Assembly (NCBI GenBank): GCA_010015745.1
Contig: ML978216.1
Coordinates: 1-43,202 of the forward strand
Direction of reading: 5' to 3'
DNA: 43,202 nucleotides
From: Setomelanomma holmii
Lineage: Eukaryota; Ascomycota; Dothideomycetes; Pleosporales; Phaeosphaeriaceae
The position numbers were made by a program, and so were the translations under genes. Positions 20,248 to 32,545 of the stretch are shown here, piece after piece. The notes beneath the pieces are model-generated. The model was given only the letters and a program-made list of their open reading frames with translations, was not told where the DNA came from and made no database searches. The first letter of the stretch is position 1. Each line of letters starts with the position of its first letter.

Positions 20248-23200
20248 ATGGCCGCAGTCGACCGCGCAAGAAGCGTCACGTCCTTGCGCGACCTAGCAAC
20301 TGGCGACAATCTGGCGGCACCACCCAGTCGCGGCACATCCAAGGGCCCCGAGTCCTCGACCCTGTCCATTGCGAGCAGCAACAACAGGGACGACGACCTG
20401 CACAAGTCGAGTGATGGCGTGCTGGACAGACTAAAGAGTCGCAACTCGGAGGACGGCCGCAGCGACACTTCATCCCACCACCGCAAGCGCATGTCGAGGA
20501 TCTTCAAAGGGCGCAGCAAACAGCGCAAGAAGTCGACCACCAGCCACGACGAATTTCCGCTGGACCAGGGCGACGAGATACCTCCATTGCCGACTGTCAG
20601 ACGCCCTAGCGCCGAGCCGCGAAACCAGAGCGATGACTCGCTTGGACTGCACAAGAGTGTCGCCAGCAGTTTGCTCACCGAAGACTCGGATTCAGATGCG
20701 TAAGTCGCGTATTTCTCTTCACCTTTCCCACATTTCGCCGTGTTCCGTATTGTTAGGTGCGGCTGGCTGCCATTGGAAGGATGACCATGTGGCATTGGCC
20801 GCAGGAAGCATTGACACCTGTTCCATCACTTCTGGCCGGCCTTCCCCACCGAACACTGAACCCCAGCATCATCGCCGCGCGCGCATTACCATTCTTACCC
20901 TTTGCTCGCACCGTTTTGCACTGCGTCATTCGTGTTATCCATACACTTTCGTGTCTTATTCCTTTGTCTGCACACATACGCACACGGCTTGCGCGTCCGG
21001 CCTCGCTAACCGATTCGAAGCTCACCAGTGAAAAGACCCGGCATTTCACCACACCAGTCGCACGCAGGCCTCCTAACGTTGTCCTCACCTCTGATAACAT
21101 CTGAGACGATCGATTCGGTTGGCTCCACCACAGATGCTACACTCGTCGATTCCGTAACTTCCGCCCAAGGAGTGCCCATTCACCACGCGAACACCATCGA
21201 CGTCCCTGCACCTGCAAACAAGCGGGGTGTGTCACCTTCGCCCGTTGGACGGTTGAAAGAGGCATTCGCGCCCACTCGCAGGTCCACCTCTCCTAAGACG
21301 GAAGGCGACGCTGAAGTTGCAAGGCCGAGTACCAGTGGAGGCGGATTGGGTTCGCTGTTTGGGGGAAAGAAGCGTGAGACGAGGGTCCTGGACGAGCCGT
21401 TCCAGGCCTCACCACCGCAGATACACACTGGACCCGAGACACAATCTGCGACATCCCTTCGATCGACGGCACCCAAGCGCATTATCACACAGTTGCCCGC
21501 AACCCCACCAAACCTCACGGATGCACCCACGACGTTTGTAACTCCACCTACACCAACAGATGGAAAAGCCGTGTCACCGACCCACCCTACCAGTTTCAAG
21601 GAAGGCGCGAAGCACGGCAGCTCTCAGTCGATTCCAAACGTAACCGTCTCCCCATCGGGGAATATGATATCGCATAGACGTGTGCGCTCAGCATCGAATG
21701 CCCCAAGCAAGCTTTCCAACTCTATAACAGCACCACTGACGCCCCATCCAGAGGAAGCAAAGACCCCTGGTGGGACTGCTTTCGCTCCTCAGAATCCAGG
21801 TGGTTTCTTTGCATCCGTGTTTTCTGCTGCGCAGAACGCTGCGAATAACTTCAGTAACACAATTGCCATCAACGCAAATAACAAGAATAAAGGCGGCCAA
21901 CAACAACAGGACGAAGACGGTAAGAATCCGGAGGACGGTGGTGAAGAAGTCATAGGGCGAGAGAACGCCGAGCCAGCTGGCGACGGTGTTGCTGAGAAGC
22001 GGAGACCAGCAGTTGAAACTTTGGGATCCGGTAACTTGAGTCTGGCTCATCTCGGTATCGTGGATGACGTCAGCCCAATGTCCTCTTCCACAAATGTCAC
22101 GACGAAGGCGGACCGAGCCTCAGCCAAGGCCGACGATATCGCTGCAACGCAAGCGGTATCTGCTGCTTATGCATCGGAGAAGCCTGCGTCTGTCGCCAAC
22201 GAACGTCCTCGATCCCACACAGCAAACTCTGGTTCATCACTCCCTGGCGCCGCTTCGCCACAAAGACAACCTGAGATCACGGATTCTCCCGCTGCTTCGT
22301 CAATACAACGCCAAGGGAGCATACGCAGTCGTATCAGTGGCAGTAGGAAGAGACGGCACAGGGGCAGCTCTGCTACGACTGGACACACGATTGGCGCTGC
22401 CATAGCCGGTAGTACTGCAACATTAGCACCAAGCGCAGCCTTGACTGGCAATCGTTTAAACGGAACCGGCTTTGCGGTTGCATCACCTAAACGAAATCGA
22501 GACTTTCACAACTTCTTCAAGAGTGTGCCGGAGGATGATTACCTCATCGAGGACTATAGTGCTGCTCTCCAAAAGGAGATTTTGCTCCATGGACGACTTT
22601 ATGTTTCGGAAGGACATCTCTGCTTTTCCAGCAATATCCTTGGCTGGGTCACTAACCTTGTCATCAGCTTCGACGAGGTTGTATCTGTGGAGAAGAAGTC
22701 GACGGCTGTGTTATTCCCCAATGCCATTGTAATTCAGACGTTGCACGCTCGGAACGTCTTCGCATCGTTCCTAGCAAGAGACTCAACTTACGATTTGATT
22801 ATTGGCATCTGGAAAATCTCGCACCCAAACCTGAAATCATCGCTCAATGGCGTTGCCCTTGACTCGGGAGGCACCGGCGACAAGACCGAAAAGGCAGAGT
22901 CTATTGGCAGCGAAGATGGCTCCGATCAAGACTCCGATGACGATGTGTACGATGAGGATGCGGAAGAAGACGAGGGCATGGGCAGCTTTACTGAAGCCGG
23001 GGAAGGAAGTGTAGGCGGCAGCGATGCTGCCTCAGCGATTGGAGGTGAAAGCCAACGAAAAGTCAGCGCAGCCGTATCACAAGCTGTTGGCGGCGGTGGT
23101 GACGTTGCTGAAGCCGCGAAAGCAGCGACCAATGGAGCAGTGGTGGCAGGACAAGACTATCCAGGTGCAGTGACCCACGGACCAACGGAGTGCGGCGACA

Positions 23201-24360
23201 ACGATCAGCACTACGATAAGCTACTCATCGATACGACAATCCCTGCGCCTTTGGGCAAAGTATACAGCCTCATGTTTGGCCCGGCTTCAGGAGTGTTTAT
23301 GCGGAAGTGGTTAGTCGAAGACCAGAAGTCGACAGACCTGCAACTAGAAGATGACAAAAAGGGACTCGGCGACGACAAGAAGTCCTCAAGTTACTCTTAC
23401 ATCAAGCCACTATCGGCGCCTGTCGGTCCCCGCCAAACGAAATGCAACATTTCGTCATCGCTGGAACAGTATGATCTGGAAAGAGCTGTCACTGTTCTGC
23501 AAAGCACTAGCACTCCTGATGTACCAAGTGGGAATATCTTCCTGACGAAGACGCGATACTGCTTGATGTGGGGACCAGGTAACAGCACACGTCTCATCAT
23601 GACATATGCTGTCGAATGGTCAGGCAAGAGTTGGCTTAAAGGTGAGTTCTGATCAATTCTTCCATTTCTGAAACGCCAGGACTGACGTGTCGCAGGAGCT
23701 ATTGAATCTGGCGCGAATAGCGGGCAAATGTCGTATGCTACTTCCTTAACTGCTGCACTCCGCACAGCTGTCAGTGCCAAGCCCCCCATTGCGAGAGTCC
23801 CAGGGAAAGTCGGACGAGGCAAGAAGCGTTCGAAGGCGAATATCCTGAACGAATCAGCGACACCTGCTGCCGCTCCTGCTCCCGTTGTTCAAGCCAAGCA
23901 GAGTAATTGGGGCTTGTTGGAGCCCATACGTGGTCTACTGGGCCCGGTTGCCGATATACTGGAGCCGATATTCACACCACAGATGATCATCACTCTCCTC
24001 AGCGCCCTTCTCATATACTCGTGGTTTTTCCGTGGTGCATCGACCGCAGTGGGACCGAACCAATGGTCAGTGGCCCAACGACAAGTTGCCTACGATGAAA
24101 TCTGGCGCCACGAGGAGTCGGAGCTTTGGAAGTGGCTGGAAGATCGCGTGGCCTTGGACAGAGTACACTCATCTGTCTCGGGTGGAAGACTACAACATGA
24201 AGATGATGGTCAAGTCCGGTTGCAACCAGCGAGCATGAAAGAACGCGAGGTCGACGAAGCGATTCGGATCACAGAAGAGAGATTGAGAGTGTTGAAGCAA
24301 AAAGTGCAAAAAGGGAAAAGCAAGAGCAGGACCAAGATTCCAAAAGAAGAACACACTTGA
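20248..24360 (+). CDS. LAM/Ysp2-type sterol transfer protein (GRAM + VASt + transmembrane anchor)
   Basis: Proteins of this family are anchored in the ER at membrane contact sites and move sterol between ER and plasma membrane. Three exons, 20248-20699, 21021-23641 and 23696-24360, sum to 1246 codons (1245 aa). Intron 1 is 321 bp, long for this window, with GTAAGT, a GCTAAC branch site and GAAG acceptor; intron 2 is 54 bp. The first about 640 residues are disordered, Ser/Thr/Pro-rich. The GRAM domain spans about 643-755 (NRDFHNFFKSVPEDDYLIED, later GRLYVSEGHLCFSSNILGW). An acidic linker (SDQDSDDDVYDEDAEEDEG) precedes the VASt/START-like domain at about 868-1060 (IDTTIPAPLGKVYSLMFG; TYAVEWSGKSWLKGAIESG). 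One membrane segment lies near 1118-1136 (IITLLSALLIYSWFF). The yeast family Ysp2/Lam4 is the closest architecture; a single VASt domain is seen here. Confidence 0.93.
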
Positions 24361-24829
24361 AGAAGCGTGGGAGGACCGTTGTATACTTTCGCAAGACCAC
24401 CTGCATGGCGAAGGCGTTCTTGACTACTGGGTGCATAGCTGGAAGCATCACCCAACTCACCTGCATTTGGCCAGCCAGCCATCTTTCTTAGCGCTTCTGT
24501 ACAAATGATGAACCATACGAGTACCTGAAATCTTTTCATACTGCATGTTAACTCACTACGGCGGTACGGATGCTTCGCTCAAGCGTGGTATCTTCGGTAA
24601 GCCCTGCCATTTCCCCACAAAACGTGGCCCGTGCCAAGTCGGGAAGCTGTGTTAGCGCGACGCGTGCGAACTTCTTTGAACTGTGACGTTTGCGGCCTCG
24701 CGACTCAAGCCTTCAACACTCTTTTGAACAATTACCGACTTCCAGACTGCACAAAGCGACACCACCACTCTTGTGCGCGTGCGATTAACATCGCCAATAT
24801 TACTAGCAATTGGAGGGTAGTCACGGACG
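24361..24829. other. Intergenic, between LAM and Acinus-like genes
   Basis: About 470 bp between two plus-strand genes. It should hold the 3' UTR of one and promoter of the other. No gene or RNA feature is visible. Confidence 0.5.
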
Positions 24830-26920
24830 ATGACGGACTACAATAAGCAGACGGTCGCGCAATTGAGGACACTGCTGAAGGACAGAGGCATTCCTAGTAC
24901 AGGCTTGACGAGGAAGGTGCAGATCATCGAGAAGCTTGAAGAGGCGGATCAAAGTGTGAGCGAGGCGCCACAGACGGGCGGCGATAGCGTGAACGCAAAA
25001 GACAATGACAATGCGCCCGAGTCAGATCTTCCGCAGAACGAGGCGGAAGTTGGTTCGCCGTCTGATTCAGTAGAGCAGGTGGAGCAAGAAGATCCGAAAC
25101 CTGTCAAGGTGACAGATGACGTCCCTGTCCCCGCGCTTTCAGAAGCTGGCGGTACGTCTAAAAGATCTTGGAATGCGCCTGGAACTGACCTGGTAACAGA
25201 GCCTTCACCACAATCTCTCGACCCATTCGAGACAGCTCCACCACCTATACCCGTCGCGACCCTAGATGCAAACCGCGAAACGGTATCACACATCGACAGC
25301 GATGTGCCCGCACCAGACCGCGCTCAGGCTGTTGAGCATTTAGCGGAAGATACAACTGGGGACAATGAGCCGGGTTCAATACAGCCTTCGGCAGTGTTCA
25401 GCGCAGCACCGGCCGATCCCGAGGATGTTCTTGGACCCAAGGTAACGGAGCCTGCCGAAGAAGCGCGCGAGGCGCAACAAAATGATCGAGTGACGGAAGA
25501 TGAACAGCCAGATGCGCCAGGTCCGGCTGCTGAGGCTCTCCGCTTCGCACAACAAGATCAAGAGCAAAAGATACTCGATACACCAATGGAGGACAAGACG
25601 GCTCCACCGGCGGAGAATGAAAAGCCAACTGTCGAGAAGGCGGAGCTGCTCACTATACCAGAGGGCTCAACGGCAGACACCTCAAGGCTCAATTCCGAAG
25701 AGCTAGAAACGGACATACGAAAGCGCAAGAGAAGAAGCCTTTCGCCAAGCATCCCATCACAAGACATTCGAGCGAAGAAGAGAAAACCCAGTCACGAGCC
25801 GGTGCCTGAGGTGCATCTGAAAGAAGACGTTGATGTAGTCATGGAGCAGAGGAGACCGGACGGCGAAGATGGTGGTGATGTTGTCAGTCCGCACGCAGCT
25901 ACTGTGCGATCACCTGCTCACCAACATGACACCAAACCCGCGAGAAAAGAAAAGACTGACCGGTATAAAAGTCTTGTCCGTCCTAGTGCAGAAGACGCCT
26001 TTCAAGATGCCCTACAAGACGATCGACCTGTCGCACCTGCTTTACATCCTGCCACTCCAGCGTTGTACATCCGCAACTTCATGCGACCACTTCGCCCAGA
26101 GCAATTGCGTACCCATCTCGCCTCCTTGGCCTCGCCTCCATCCGGTTCCCCAGACGCATCCATAGTCCTATGCCTCTTCCTCGACGCAATGAAAACCCAT
26201 GCCCTCGTCCTCTTCGCATCTACATCCGCAGCATCGCGCGTTCGAGCATCACTGCACGGCTCAATATGGCCACCCGAAGGCAACAGGAAAGAACTCTGGG
26301 TCGACTTCGTCCCTGGGGAAAGTGTAGAAGATTGGATCAAGCAAGAAGAAGACGCCATTACTGCAGAGAAAGAAGCACGCTTAGGAAGTCGGCCTATACC
26401 CGCAAAACGATTTGAAGTCGTCTACCCCGACAATAACATAGCAGTGTTCCAAGAAGTTGGCTCCAGCGCACCAACAGACGCACCGCGCGGTCCGCGCGGA
26501 AGCACGGACATTCGTCGTCCATCACAACCTGTTGCTCCAACGCCGGATACGCGGCAGGACATCGCCGCGTCTTTCAAAACATTGGATCAACTTTTCTCCT
26601 CCACAACTGCGAAACCACATCTCTACTTCCTCCCCGTGTCAGATGAAATTTCAGACTTACGTCTCAAGGAGTTGGATAATGAGACGAGTAGGGACTGGGC
26701 ACCTGGTGAGACGAGGAAGGGGAGAGGAATCAAGACGGAGATGAAGTATAAGTATAGTTTTGATGGGGATGATAGGATCGTTGAGGGTGGTGAGGATTGG
26801 GGGCCGCGGGCGGAGGATTATAGAGGTGGTAGGAGTGGGTTTAGAGGAAGGGGTAGGGGCGGTGGTGGTGGTGGTGGTGGTGGGTTTAGAGGGAGAGGTG
26901 GGGTTGGGTGGAGAGCGTGA
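24830..26920 (+). CDS. Acinus-like SAP-domain protein with RSB motif
   Basis: Acinus binds RNA and joins RNPS1 and SAP18 in the ASAP complex, an auxiliary part of the exon junction complex in the nucleus. This is a single open frame of 696 aa. A SAP domain lies at about residues 5-40 (QTVAQLRTLLKDRGIPSTGL then TRKVQIIEKL). A long acidic, disordered middle carries a basic nuclear-localisation-like stretch (RKRKRRSLSPS). An RRM-like fold spans about 400-500 (ALYIRNFMRPLRPEQLRTHL; ALVLFASTSAASRVRASLHG). The RSB motif near 584-606 (LDQLFSSTTAKPHLYFLPVS) matches the Acinus RNPS1/SAP18-binding motif LDDLF...P.IYWLPLT as I know it. The C-terminus is RGG-like with a run of nine Gly from a GGT repeat. 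The start (ATG at 24830) is just before the SAP domain, as expected. Confidence 0.88.
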   Translation: MTDYNKQTVAQLRTLLKDRGIPSTGLTRKVQIIEKLEEADQSVSEAPQTGGDSVNAKDNDNAPESDLPQNEAEVGSPSDSVEQVEQEDPKPVKVTDDVPVPALSEAGGTSKRSWNAPGTDLVTEPSPQSLDPFETAPPPIPVATLDANRETVSHIDSDVPAPDRAQAVEHLAEDTTGDNEPGSIQPSAVFSAAPADPEDVLGPKVTEPAEEAREAQQNDRVTEDEQPDAPGPAAEALRFAQQDQEQKILDTPMEDKTAPPAENEKPTVEKAELLTIPEGSTADTSRLNSEELETDIRKRKRRSLSPSIPSQDIRAKKRKPSHEPVPEVHLKEDVDVVMEQRRPDGEDGGDVVSPHAATVRSPAHQHDTKPARKEKTDRYKSLVRPSAEDAFQDALQDDRPVAPALHPATPALYIRNFMRPLRPEQLRTHLASLASPPSGSPDASIVLCLFLDAMKTHALVLFASTSAASRVRASLHGSIWPPEGNRKELWVDFVPGESVEDWIKQEEDAITAEKEARLGSRPIPAKRFEVVYPDNNIAVFQEVGSSAPTDAPRGPRGSTDIRRPSQPVAPTPDTRQDIAASFKTLDQLFSSTTAKPHLYFLPVSDEISDLRLKELDNETSRDWAPGETRKGRGIKTEMKYKYSFDGDDRIVEGGEDWGPRAEDYRGGRSGFRGRGRGGGGGGGGGFRGRGGVGWRA
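26857..26884 (+). repeat. GGT trinucleotide repeat coding for polyglycine
   Basis: Seven GGT units (26861-26881) with flanking GGC and GGG codons encode a run of about nine glycines in the RGG-like tail of the Acinus-like protein. The repeat is in frame, so unit-number changes would only alter the length of the Gly run. Confidence 0.9.
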
Positions 26921-28140
26921 AAGCCGTTTCGACCAGGTTAGGACGGATTTTGGACAATTTTGATGGCTTTTGAAATGCAGGTGGATGAGTGCAGAGCATA
27001 TCGCGATGTCCCAGTGGCCGATGCTGTGCATAAACAGCGATTCGTGGCTCCACTTCCAAGAAGCCGAATCTGGAGGCGTAGAGTGTGCAGGCCCAAGGCA
27101 GGGATAGAGAGGCTCGAAACCTCTTACGACCACATGTTGAGGATATAAGAAGGCAGGCCAAATCTTTCTGGGCGCTCAAATCCAAACAGACTCGACAAGG
27201 CGCAGATCCTGGGTATCATTTCGCACACTTGTGTGTCCTCATGTGAGAGCTGATCAAGTGCTGGTCGATGAGAGATCAGACTGAGAGTCTTTTGTCTGCT
27301 TTCAATATACTTAAGAGCAAATAGCAGACTAAACTCACAAGCGACCTAGCTCGCTGATTGGCTCAAGGTTGATCTTCGAGCAGCTGAAAGTTTTCTTGAC
27401 CCATGCGAACAAGGCCTTTATTTGAACAACTCTGGGTTTTAGTGTCGCGGATCTTCAAACGTAAGGCTGTCATCATCGTCATCTGAGTTGTTCTTGCTCG
27501 ACGGCGGAATGTGGCTCGGTCTGTTCCCAGCGTGCATGCTGTCCTGAAGCTAATCGTTATTCGTCCACATTCGCCACTTTCCTCCACCCTTCGCACACCA
27601 CAAAGCAAGCCCAAGTAATTTCCAATTTACCACGAATCGTGTCAAACTTCTCTTGTTGCGCTTGTCTTCTTCTCAACATTGCTGTCATTTGCATTGCCAC
27701 AACCGCTCGGCTGCACAAACTGCACACTGGATTGCCCCACGCGTGTGAACAGGCCAAGGAAAATATGATTCGACCTTCCGACCGCTTTTGGTGACCGTAA
27801 GCGCCGAGGACCCATGCAACACGGCAGCAACCGCTTATGCCGCTGTGCCGTCCTATCACTGGCATGTGTATGGGGCCACGTCTGCCGCACCTCGTGGCTG
27901 ATGCAACGCCATTGATTGCCATGTTCTAAATAAGAGCATGGCACGAAATATCAGTCTCAACCCGCGTCACTCAGGCCGCTACACGAAGGCTACAGCAACA
28001 GAAGTCGCATAGCTAATCGTCCGCACCCTTTTGATGCCGTCCTCGACGGTGCAACTGCGAAGCCTATCACTATCTTTTCGTGCTCTCAGGCTGCCACCTC
28101 GAGCCTGCGGCAAGGGATACCAGAACGTCTATTCGAGTCG
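26921..28140. other. Intergenic, upstream of the HET-NACHT-WD40 gene
   Basis: About 1.2 kb without a recognised gene. Minus-strand frames at 26657-27133 and 27557-27922 have no family motif, and the first overlaps the Acinus-like coding end. The right end should contain the NLR gene leader. This is the boundary between the conserved gene block and the accessory region. Confidence 0.45.
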
Positions 28141-31100
28141 ATGCATCTCCTCAAGGTCGAAAATAATGGCAAGATCACTATCAACACCTTCGCGGATAAC
28201 GCGTTACCTCCTTATGCAATACTTTCGCATACTTGGGGAGCAGATGCAGAGGAGGTGACCTTCGCGGACCTCGCGAAGGGCGAAGGCAAGGCTAAGAGTG
28301 GCTACAACAAGATTCGCTTCTGCGGAAAAGAAGCACGCCATGACGGTCTAGAGTACTTTTGGGTCGATACATGCTGCATCAACAAGTCAGACAAAGTTGA
28401 GCTCGAATGGGCCATCCGGTCGATGTTCCGATGGTATCACACTGCGGCGAAGTGCTATGTCTATTTAATCGACGTGTCGATTGCGGGGAACATGACCGAA
28501 GTCGACTGGAAGCATGCTTTCCAGTCAAGTCGATGGTTTACGCGCGGCTGGACGCTTCAGGAACTTCTCGCGCCGATGGAGGTTTATTTTTATACTAAAC
28601 AAGGCACAAAGCTTGGTGATAAGCACAGCCTGAAATCAATGATCAGCCAAATCACTGGAATTCCCCACCGAGCGCTCGAAGGAGAACCTCTATCGCAGTT
28701 CAGCTTCGATGAGCGACTGAGGTGGAAAGGCAGCAGGGAGACGAAGCATAAGGAAGACGCGTGGTATTCCCTCTCTGGCATCCTCGGCGTTGAGATGGCG
28801 CCAGCCTACAGCGAAGGGGCTGAGGAAGCTTTCTCTCGCCTGAAGGACCATGTCGAGAAGAGAGACAGATGTATCAGTGACCTGCACCACACGGACCCAG
28901 AAGACGACAAGAAGCGCATCGAGGAAACAAATGGTGGCCTCCTACAAGACTCATACCACTGGATTCTCACCAACACCGCTTTTCTGCAATGGCAAAACGA
29001 TTTGCATCGACTGCTATGGATCAAGGGTGATCCAGGAAAGGGGAAGACGATGCTGCTATGCGGCATTATCGACGAGCTGCGCAAATCAATTGCTAGGGGT
29101 GAAGTTCTATCGTTCTTCTTCTGCCAAGAAACCGATTCGCGCATTAACAATGCCACAGCCGTGCTGCGTGGGCTCATTTCCATGCTAGTGGACCAACAAC
29201 CGCTGCTTGCATCGCACATTCGCAAGAAATACGACCGTGCTGGCAAAGCTTTATTCGAAGATGCCAATGCCTGGATCGCATTGACTGAGATCTTCTCAAA
29301 CATGCTAGAGGATCCCATCTTGGGCAAGACCTATCTCGTCATCGATGCCCTGGACGAATGTGTCAGCGACAGGCGAAAATTACTCAACTTCGTTGCGACG
29401 CACTCCTCTAAGAGCGACAGGGTGAGATGGATCGCGTCCAGCCGGAATTGGCCAGATATTGAGGAGCAGCTTGCGCAGGCTGTTCAGAAATCGAACTTGA
29501 GTCTAGAGCTCAACGCAGAGTCCATTGCTACAGCTGTCAACATATTCATCCAGCACAAAGTGGATCAATTGGCGGCAGAAAAGCAGTATTCACCGCAGCT
29601 ACGGAACTCTGTCCTGCAGTACTTGACAGCGAACGCAAACGAGACATTCCTCTGGGTGGCTTTAGTGTGTGCAGAACTGAGAGACACGCCCAGGTGGAAC
29701 GTACTAGAAGAGCTGGAATCCTTTCCACCCGGACTGGGCTCACTATACAACCGTATGTTGCGTCACATCGTAGCGTCCCGTGGTGCTAAAACCTGTCAAC
29801 AGGTACTGACTTCAATGGCGATCATATACCGACCCGTCACGATTCTAGAGCTAGTGACGCTGGTTGAGATGCTTGGACGTCACGTCAACGACCTGAATTC
29901 AGTGCAACACATCATCAGCACATGTGGGTCATTTTTTGTTATTCGCGATGACGTTATTTATTTCGTTCATCAATCCGCGAAGGATTTCCTTATGCAGTCG
30001 CCGGACTCGGTCTTTCCAAATGGACTCGAGGACGCGCATCGGGCGATGTTGTCAAAGTCTCTGACAGTCATGTCCGAAAGTTTGCACCGAAACATGTATA
30101 ACCTGGAAACGTATGGAATACCTATCGAAAATGTCACTCCGCCTGATCCCGATCCAATCTTGACCCTGCGCTACTCGTGTCTTCACTGGATTGATCACTT
30201 ATACGACTCCAAATTCTTATCAACTCAAGTTGTTCGATCGCAAATCACAGCTCTTGTCAGCAACTTTCTGGAGGAGAAGTATCTATACTGGCTAGAAGCA
30301 CTCAGCCTCTGTAGAGGCATGGGCAAAGGTGTTGCCTCGCTAACGTTACTGTCGACACTCGTGCAGGTATGAGATGTACCTTCATTAGTAGTATGTGAGC
30401 AGCTGCTAATGCGTTCAGGAGACGGAGGACGAACATTCCCTCGTCCACCTTGTTCATGACGTAAGACAGTTCGCCATGTATCACAAAGGCGTAATCGAGC
30501 GTTATCCTCTCCAAGTCTATGTATCGGCGCTATTGTTTAGTCCGAAAGGTAGCCTAGTACGACAAATATTCCAGCACGAAGAGCCCAACGAAATCGACAT
30601 TAAGCCAAGTACGAGCAAAAGCTGGAATGCGTGCCTACAAACGCTCGAGGGACATAGTGACGAAATCAGCTCTGTGGCCTGTGCCTCAGCCCAAAATCTA
30701 GCCCGGCTAGCCTCAGCATCGTGGGATAAAACTATCAAGATCTGGAATACGACGACGGGCGAATGTTTGCAGACACTCAAAGGTCATACTGGCAAGGTTG
30801 TGTGCATATCATTTTCATCCGCCCAAGATTCAACCCATTTAGCATCGGGGTCGTGGGATGAGACCGCCAAGATTTGGGATTCGAATACCGCAGCATGTCT
30901 TCGGACCCTTAGAGGCCATACAGACAAGGTCGTCTCCTTGGCGTTCTTCTCGGGCCATCGACTAGCCACAGCTTCTTGGGACAGGACTGCCAAGGTTTGG
31001 GACACAGACAAAGGCACATGCCTACGAACGCTGAGAGGCCATACTGATCGGGTCGAATCTGTGGCATGCTTGTACAATCAAGCCCATAGAACGGTTCTTG

Positions 31101-32545
31101 CTTCCGGGTCTTGGGACAAGACTATCAAGATTTGGCGTGCAGACGGTACGTGCCTGCGAACGCTTGCAGGACACGCCGACGTAGTCAGTTGCGTAGCCTT
31201 CACGCCCTGCTCTGTAAGCACGCCAGCTTATCTTGCCTCAGCATCTCATGACAAGACAATAAAGATCTGGGGTATAAATGGCGATTGTCTTCGGACCCTT
31301 ACAGGCCATACTGCGAGGATCGTTTCATTGTCAGTCTCTCACGACTCACCCCAGGACTCGACGGCTTGCTTAGCATCAGCGTCCCGCGATCATATCATCA
31401 AAATTTGGGACGCAAACAGCGTGTGCCAGCAGACAATTTCGAGTTCTAGCGACCAATTCAGTTCGGTCGTGTTCTTGAGTCAAGAGGTAGTACCCAGGCT
31501 GGTATCAGGATCTCACAATTCATTGGTCAAGATTTGGGATGTGAGCCGCGGCGCTCGTCAACATGAAAACACAGGCACAGGTCACAGCCACATAGTAGCC
31601 GACGTGCTCTTCTTGCCGAACACGGCTCAACACTTAGCGTCACGGTTGGCTACAGCGTCGCATGACAAGACCGTCAAGATCTGGGACACGCGCAGTGGTT
31701 TGTGTCTACAAACGCTCTTCGGCCACAATGACAAAGTTACTCAGCTCATTTCCTCGCAAGACGGACGCTTCCTAGCGTCATCAGCCCAGGACGAGACGGT
31801 CAAGATCTGGAACTTGAGCAATGGTGGCGAGTGCTGCCTAACGCTTCCAAGCACCAATGCCGTAGCGTTCTCACCCTACTCGACACTTCTCGCTTCAATC
31901 ATACCATGGGGCCGAGAAGTCAAGATGTGGACACTCAAACGAGGCAAGTGTAAATGCTTGTATACACTCGCAGGCCATACCCGCACCGTCTATGGAGTAG
32001 TATTCTCACATGATTCCGCGTTGCTAGCTTCAGCATCCGGTGATAAGACGATCAGGATCTGGGAAGTAAGAAGCAAAGCCAAATGTGCCCGGACTTTGAT
32101 AGGGCATACCGATATGGTCGTTACAGTGGCCTTTGCACACGCTACGAAACGCCTGGCGTCTGCGTCGGAAGACCACACAATCAGGATCTGGAACGCAAGT
32201 AGTGGTGCGTGCTTGCAGATTCTGAATGTCGGTCAAACGATGACTGCAATGTCGTTTGACACGATTGACTCGGCGTTGCATACTACGATTGGTGATATCG
32301 CTATTTGGGACGGGGAGATTTTGGGCGCGCCTGCTGTGGTTGAACTTGAAGAGGCTGCTTTCGAGGGAACGAGCTTGAGCAAGGATGGCACGTGGGTGAG
32401 GTATAAGGGCAAGGATATCTTGTGGATACCGCCGGAGTATAGGCCGTATTGCTCGGCTGTGATAGGACATTTGGTGGCGGTGGGTGCGGCGTCGGGGAAG
32501 GTGTGGTGTTGTGGTGTGAGGCGGGAGGACTTCAGGAGTGAGTAG
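28141..32545 (+). CDS. HET-NACHT-WD40 NLR-like receptor (HNWD type)
   Basis: In other fungi such STAND proteins (Podospora het-D/het-E type) control heterokaryon incompatibility: the WD40 part senses, NACHT switches, HET triggers cell death. Two exons, 28141-30366 and 30419-32545, with a 52 bp intron, give exactly 1451 codons (1450 aa) and no internal stop. The start MHLLKVENNG leads straight into the HET domain (YAILSHTWG; WVDTCCINKSD; WFTRGWTLQELLAP). The NACHT P-loop GDPGKGKT lies at about 296-303 and Walker B YLVIDALDEC near 400. From about residue 810, 13 WD40 repeats plus a terminal blade can be counted, most with the GH...(S/H)DKTIKIW pattern. The repeats have diverged from each other, unlike the near-identical repeats of fast-evolving HNWD genes. 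Function in incompatibility or immunity is inferred from family. Confidence 0.93.

Noticed and set aside
12624..24360. A biosynthetic or degradative gene cluster around the GH3, CPA1 and LAM genes
   Set aside because: The neighbours have unrelated housekeeping roles and no shared pathway enzymes.
26657..27133. 158-codon minus-strand Pro/Thr-rich frame
   Set aside because: Mostly the reverse of the GGT-repeat and the Acinus coding end.
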